Shown one piece after another: positions 61,010-64,000 of a stretch of DNA of 64,000 nucleotides. The notes beneath the pieces are model-generated. The model saw only the letters and a program-made list of their open reading frames with translations, had not been told where the DNA came from and ran no database searches. Position 1 is the first letter of the stretch. Each line of letters begins with the position of its first letter. Source of the DNA: Acidovorax radicis N35 (GTDB taxonomy: Bacteria > Pseudomonadota > Gammaproteobacteria > Burkholderiales > Burkholderiaceae_C); assembly GCF_000204195.1 (NCBI RefSeq), contig NZ_AFBG01000020.1, positions 496,001 to 560,000 of the forward strand, written 5' to 3'. The position numbers and the translations under genes were made by a program.

Positions 61010-61203
61010 AAAACGAGCAGCCAGCGGGCCGTGGGCGTGGTTGTAAGACGGCGCTTACCTTTGGAAGAGTCTGTTACTGACCAACTCGTAGCCTCCGCGT
61101 CTACGGTATGGGGTGCTCGCGCGTTGTTCCAATCAAGGCATGCGCACCGAGTCTGAGTTCTCAGAGCGCCATGCGCCAGCCCCCTGACTTTAGGAGTTTG
61201 AAA

Positions 61204-61707
61204 ATGCTGCAATTTACCCGTTCCTTCGCCATTGCCGGTGCTGTCGTCCTCATGGGCTCCTTGGCCGCTTGCGGTCATAACCGGTCGGCTCCTCCGCCGC
61301 AATATTCGGGTGGCTACTCGGGTGGCTACCAGACCGCGCCAGCCTACCCGAACAGCCCGGCAGGCACGGAATATGGTCGGGTTTCCAATATTGAAGTGCT
61401 GCAGGGGCGCTCGCAAGGCCAAACCTCTGGTGCAGGAGCTGTGATCGGAGCCGTGGTCGGGGGTGTGCTGGGCAACCAGATTGGCAAGGGCTCAGGCCGC
61501 GCCGCAGCGACAGGCGTAGGCATTGTTGGGGGAGCCGTCGCAGGCAATGCCATCGAGGGCCGCAACAACAGCCAGGAAGTACAGGGTTATCGCCTGTCGG
61601 TACAACTCGATCACGGGGGCTACCGCGTCTACGACGTGAGCAGCCCTGGGGATCTGCGCATGGGTGATCGTGTGCGCCTCTACAACGGCCAGATTTCTCG
61701 CCTTTGA
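61204..61707 (+). CDS. Glycine-zipper 2TM lipoprotein (SlyB/PcpX type)
   Basis: A 167-residue lipoprotein with lipobox AAC at about residue 19. A Tyr/Gly-rich linker (SGGYSGGYQ) is followed by the glycine zipper (GAGAVIGAVVGGVLGNQIG, GVGIVGGAVAGNAIEG) and a beta-rich tail (YRLSVQLDHGGYRVYDV). It is an outer-membrane protein of the SlyB/17 kDa antigen family, thought to help envelope stability. TAGGAG is the ribosome site. Confidence 0.9.
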   Translation: MLQFTRSFAIAGAVVLMGSLAACGHNRSAPPPQYSGGYSGGYQTAPAYPNSPAGTEYGRVSNIEVLQGRSQGQTSGAGAVIGAVVGGVLGNQIGKGSGRAAATGVGIVGGAVAGNAIEGRNNSQEVQGYRLSVQLDHGGYRVYDVSSPGDLRMGDRVRLYNGQISRL

Positions 61708-61764
61708 TGAACCGGCAGATTGCGCGGGAGTCCTGAGTCGTTCAGGACTGACCGTCAACGTGGT

Positions 61765-62289
61765 TCAGTGGAGCAGGTTGTTGCCAGGAGCCTGGGGCTG
61801 AACCCGAAAGAAACCGGTACCGGCGGTGCCACGGCCAATCTCTTCTTCAGTGGCTTCACGCACGGCCTGCACGGTCAACTGCAAACGCAGCGCAATGCCC
61901 GCCAACGGATGGTTGCCGTCCAGAACTACATGTTCAGGATAGATCTCGGTCACCGTGTAGAGCCCGGTGCGGGGAGCATCGGGGTTGCAGCCTTGCGGCA
62001 AAGCGGCGCCGTCAAACGTCATGCCCTCTTCGATCTCTGCGGGAAACAGGGCACGCGGTTCCAGGAACAGCAATTGATCATTGAAGTCGCCGAAGGCGTC
62101 TTCGGGCTCCAGGTGGAGTGCCAGCGTGGCCCCGGGGCTGTGGCCTTGCAGGGCTTCCTCGATGCGGGGCAGCAGATCGTCGCCCCCCACCAGAAACTCC
62201 ACAGGGTCATCGAGAACGTCCAGTTCTTCGCCCAGGGTGTCTTTCAGCGTCCAGGTCAGTGCGACCACACATTGTTGGGTAATTTCCAT
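61765..62289 (-). CDS. FKBP-type peptidyl-prolyl isomerase (SlyD-like)
   Basis: A 174-residue FKBP domain with a SlyD-like insert-in-flap arrangement: VVALTWTLKDTLGEELD, IEEALQGHSPGATLALHLEPEDAFG, then DGNHPLAGIALRLQLTVQAVREATEEE. No His-rich metal tail is present. It helps proline isomerisation during protein folding. It is divergent from the JmjC-type gene with 54 bases between starts. Confidence 0.92.
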   Translation of the reverse strand: MEITQQCVVALTWTLKDTLGEELDVLDDPVEFLVGGDDLLPRIEEALQGHSPGATLALHLEPEDAFGDFNDQLLFLEPRALFPAEIEEGMTFDGAALPQGCNPDAPRTGLYTVTEIYPEHVVLDGNHPLAGIALRLQLTVQAVREATEEEIGRGTAGTGFFRVQPQAPGNNLLH

Positions 62290-62343
62290 AGGAGAATTGT
62301 CGCAGTTTGACCAATGGCCCCGCAAAGGGGTAGACCTGTGCCC

Positions 62344-63468
62344 ATGGATATCCAGCAACCCCTTTCCCTACTCGGTGGTCTGACCCCTGCGCAATTCATG
62401 CGCCGCCATTGGCAGAAGAAGCCTTTGCTGGTGCGCCAGGCTATTCCCCAGTTCACGCCCCCAGTGCTGCGGTCCGAGCTTTTCGCGCTGGCCGCCCAAG
62501 AGGGGGTGGAGTCCCGCCTTGTTCAATTGGCCAAAGGTGCGTGGAAGCTGCGCCACGGCCCTTTCCAGCGGCGTGCCCTGCCTGCACTCCAGCAGCCAGA
62601 CTGGACCTTGCTGGTGCAAGGGGTGGACCTGCACAATGATGCAGTACACGCGCTGATGCAGCAGTTCAGGTTTGTGCCGGAAGCGCGGCTTGATGACCTC
62701 ATGATCAGCTATGCGTCCCCTGGCGGGGGGGTGGGCCCGCATTTCGACAGTTACGACGTCTTTCTGTTGCAGGCCCACGGCCGGCGGCGCTGGCGCATTG
62801 GCCGCCAGAAGGATCTCACGCTGCGTGACGGCATTCCGCTCAAGGTGTTGGCGCAGTTCGAGCCGGAAGAGGAGTTTGTGCTGGAGCCTGGCGACATGCT
62901 GTACCTGCCACCGCGCTATGCACATGACGGCATCGCCGAGGGCGAATGCATGACCTATTCGATCGGTTTCAGGGCCCCGGCCCGTGCTGAGCTTGCGCAA
63001 GAACTGCTGGTGCGCCTGGCGGAGGATGCTGCCGATGAGGGCAGCCCCTTGTTGTACCGAGACGCGCAGCAGGAGGCTGTGCCTCAGCCCGCCGCCATTC
63101 CCGCGGGGTTGCAGGATTTTGCGCGCGATGCACTGGCCCGCGCGCTGGCGCAGCCCCTGGTGCTGGAGCGCGCGCTCGGTGAATATCTGACCGAGCCCAA
63201 GCCCAGCGTGTGGTTCCAGCCAGGGGACGCGGGTGTGATGCTCGAAGGTGTACGCCTGGATCGCCGCAGCCGCATGATGTACGACACGCACCATGTATTC
63301 ATCAATGGCGAGAGCTACCGCGCTGCAGGCCGCGATGCGACGCTGATGCGCCGGCTGGCCGACGAACGCCGGTTGAGCGCCCGCGAACTGGCGCGCGCCA
63401 GTGACGATGCGCTGGAGCTGCTGTCGTCCTGGTGTGATGCGGGCTGGGCCCATGTCTGGGCTGAATAG
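62344..63468 (+). CDS. JmjC/cupin-like oxygenase, RoxA (YcfD)-like
   Basis: A 374-residue JmjC-fold 2-oxoglutarate/iron oxygenase. The iron ligands are in GPHFDSYDVF (His-x-Asp) and RYAHDG (second His), and the C-terminal part looks like a winged-helix/dimer region. It resembles RoxA/YcfD, which hydroxylates an arginine of ribosomal protein L16. Start ATG 62344 matches the homologous N-terminus (LLGGLTPAQFMRRHWQKKPLL). Confidence 0.87.
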   Translation: MDIQQPLSLLGGLTPAQFMRRHWQKKPLLVRQAIPQFTPPVLRSELFALAAQEGVESRLVQLAKGAWKLRHGPFQRRALPALQQPDWTLLVQGVDLHNDAVHALMQQFRFVPEARLDDLMISYASPGGGVGPHFDSYDVFLLQAHGRRRWRIGRQKDLTLRDGIPLKVLAQFEPEEEFVLEPGDMLYLPPRYAHDGIAEGECMTYSIGFRAPARAELAQELLVRLAEDAADEGSPLLYRDAQQEAVPQPAAIPAGLQDFARDALARALAQPLVLERALGEYLTEPKPSVWFQPGDAGVMLEGVRLDRRSRMMYDTHHVFINGESYRAAGRDATLMRRLADERRLSARELARASDDALELLSSWCDAGWAHVWAE

Positions 63469-63494
63469 ACTGTCGCACCCAAGGAGACATCGCC

Positions 63495-64000
63495 ATGACC
63501 GAGGCTTCCACTCCCCCGAATTCGCTGCCTGATCTGCCTTCAGGGCGTTTCAGTGGCAGAGAGGCGTTTCAGCAGATGGTGCGCGATGCGATTGCTACCG
63601 CCGCCCGGGATGGCTGGAAGGAAATTCTGATCAGCGATGCGAATTTTCATGACTGGCCCCTGGGTGAACGTGGCGTGGTCGAGGCCCTCCAAGATTGGGC
63701 CCATGGGAGCCGGCGGTTCACCATGCTGGCGTGCAGCTACGACGACGTGATTCGCCGGCATGCGCGGTTTGTACGCTGGCGGGGCACCTGGGACCACATC
63801 ATCAATTGCCGCCGCAGCCCGACCGCCGATCCCTTGGATATTCCCAGCGCGTTCTGGTCGCCGCAGTGGGTGATGCAGCGGCTGGACCCGGAGCGGTGTG
63901 TAGGTGTTACCGGCAACGAGCCGGACCGGCGGGTGCTGCTGGGCGAGACCCTCAAGGAGTGGGTGCGCAGCAAAAGCACGCCCGGTTTTCCCGCATCCAC
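63495..64000 (+). CDS. Unknown protein, 5' part (cut by window end)
   Basis: The frame is open for 168 codons from ATG 63495 to the window edge. AAGGAGA lies 8 bases upstream, and the start is 26 bases after the RoxA-like gene. Visible features: a Pro/Ser N-terminus, MVRDAIATAARDGWKEILIS, a conserved-looking NFHDWPLGERGVVEALQ segment and Trp-rich stretches (RWRGTWDHI). I do not recognise the family. It looks co-transcribed with the oxygenase. Confidence 0.8.
   Translation, partial: MTEASTPPNSLPDLPSGRFSGREAFQQMVRDAIATAARDGWKEILISDANFHDWPLGERGVVEALQDWAHGSRRFTMLACSYDDVIRRHARFVRWRGTWDHIINCRRSPTADPLDIPSAFWSPQWVMQRLDPERCVGVTGNEPDRRVLLGETLKEWVRSKSTPGFPAS

Overview
The window looks like chromosomal DNA from a Comamonadaceae betaproteobacterium, most like Acidovorax. 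The evidence is high GC content, Bug/TctC receptors, a betaproteobacterial porin, an IPTL-CTERM protein, the pyrG-kdsA-eno-ftsB order, and long antisense shadow frames. This placement is inferred from gene content, not from a search. I see 63 protein genes, two of them cut by the window ends, no rRNA or tRNA gene, no insertion sequence and no CRISPR array. No gene-free gap exceeds 300 bases; the largest, about 297 bases, is 37324-37620.

Region 1 (1-3.7 kb) is a Liv-type ABC importer. Region 2 (3.7-12.6 kb, minus strand) has a lipocalin-like CrtC/AttH protein, a cysteine synthase-like enzyme, a GT2 glycosyltransferase, two Thr-rich collagen-like exported proteins, an IPTL-CTERM surface protein and a large FtsX/LolC-type permease. 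Region 3 (12.8-23.7 kb) is a divergently regulated catabolic island. It holds an IclR regulator, a full set of enzymes for oxidative, non-phosphorylated L-fucose breakdown to pyruvate and lactate, a ribose-type sugar ABC importer, a mutarotase and a porin. Region 4 (23.9-32.9 kb) has a beta-lactamase-fold hydrolase, a LolD-type ATPase, miaA, an MFS exporter, a lipoprotein hydrolase, gdhA and a GlpQ-type phosphodiesterase. The LolD-type ATPase, the FtsX-type permease and the CrtC-like protein are probably one exporter system now split by the fucose island and the collagen cluster.

Region 5 (33-47.5 kb) is mostly housekeeping and envelope genes: a phosphotransferase, mutL, dedA, a chemoreceptor, a cupin, amiC, tsaE/queG head to head, a GDSL hydrolase, an AEC permease, two Bug receptors and xerD. 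Region 6 (47.5-54.4 kb) has two tandem EAL-HDOD proteins, a DUF455 ferritin-like protein, a gamma carbonic anhydrase, Hsp33, a CZB-domain protein and ftsB. Region 7 (54.6-64 kb) has eno, a DUF1330 gene, kdsA and pyrG in one operon, then coaBC, a small membrane protein and dut in another, then a glycine-zipper lipoprotein, an FKBP isomerase and a JmjC/RoxA-like cupin.

The most unusual signal is a short dispersed palindromic element of about 60 bp present in eight copies. Two copies lie between convergent genes, where at least one is an excellent terminator hairpin. Six lie inside protein genes (the ABC permease twice, miaA, mutL, the ferritin-like gene and a small unknown gene). All six are read in frame, and each orientation always uses the same codon phase, so they add recognisable peptides. 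This resembles the protein-coding palindromic elements known from Rickettsia.
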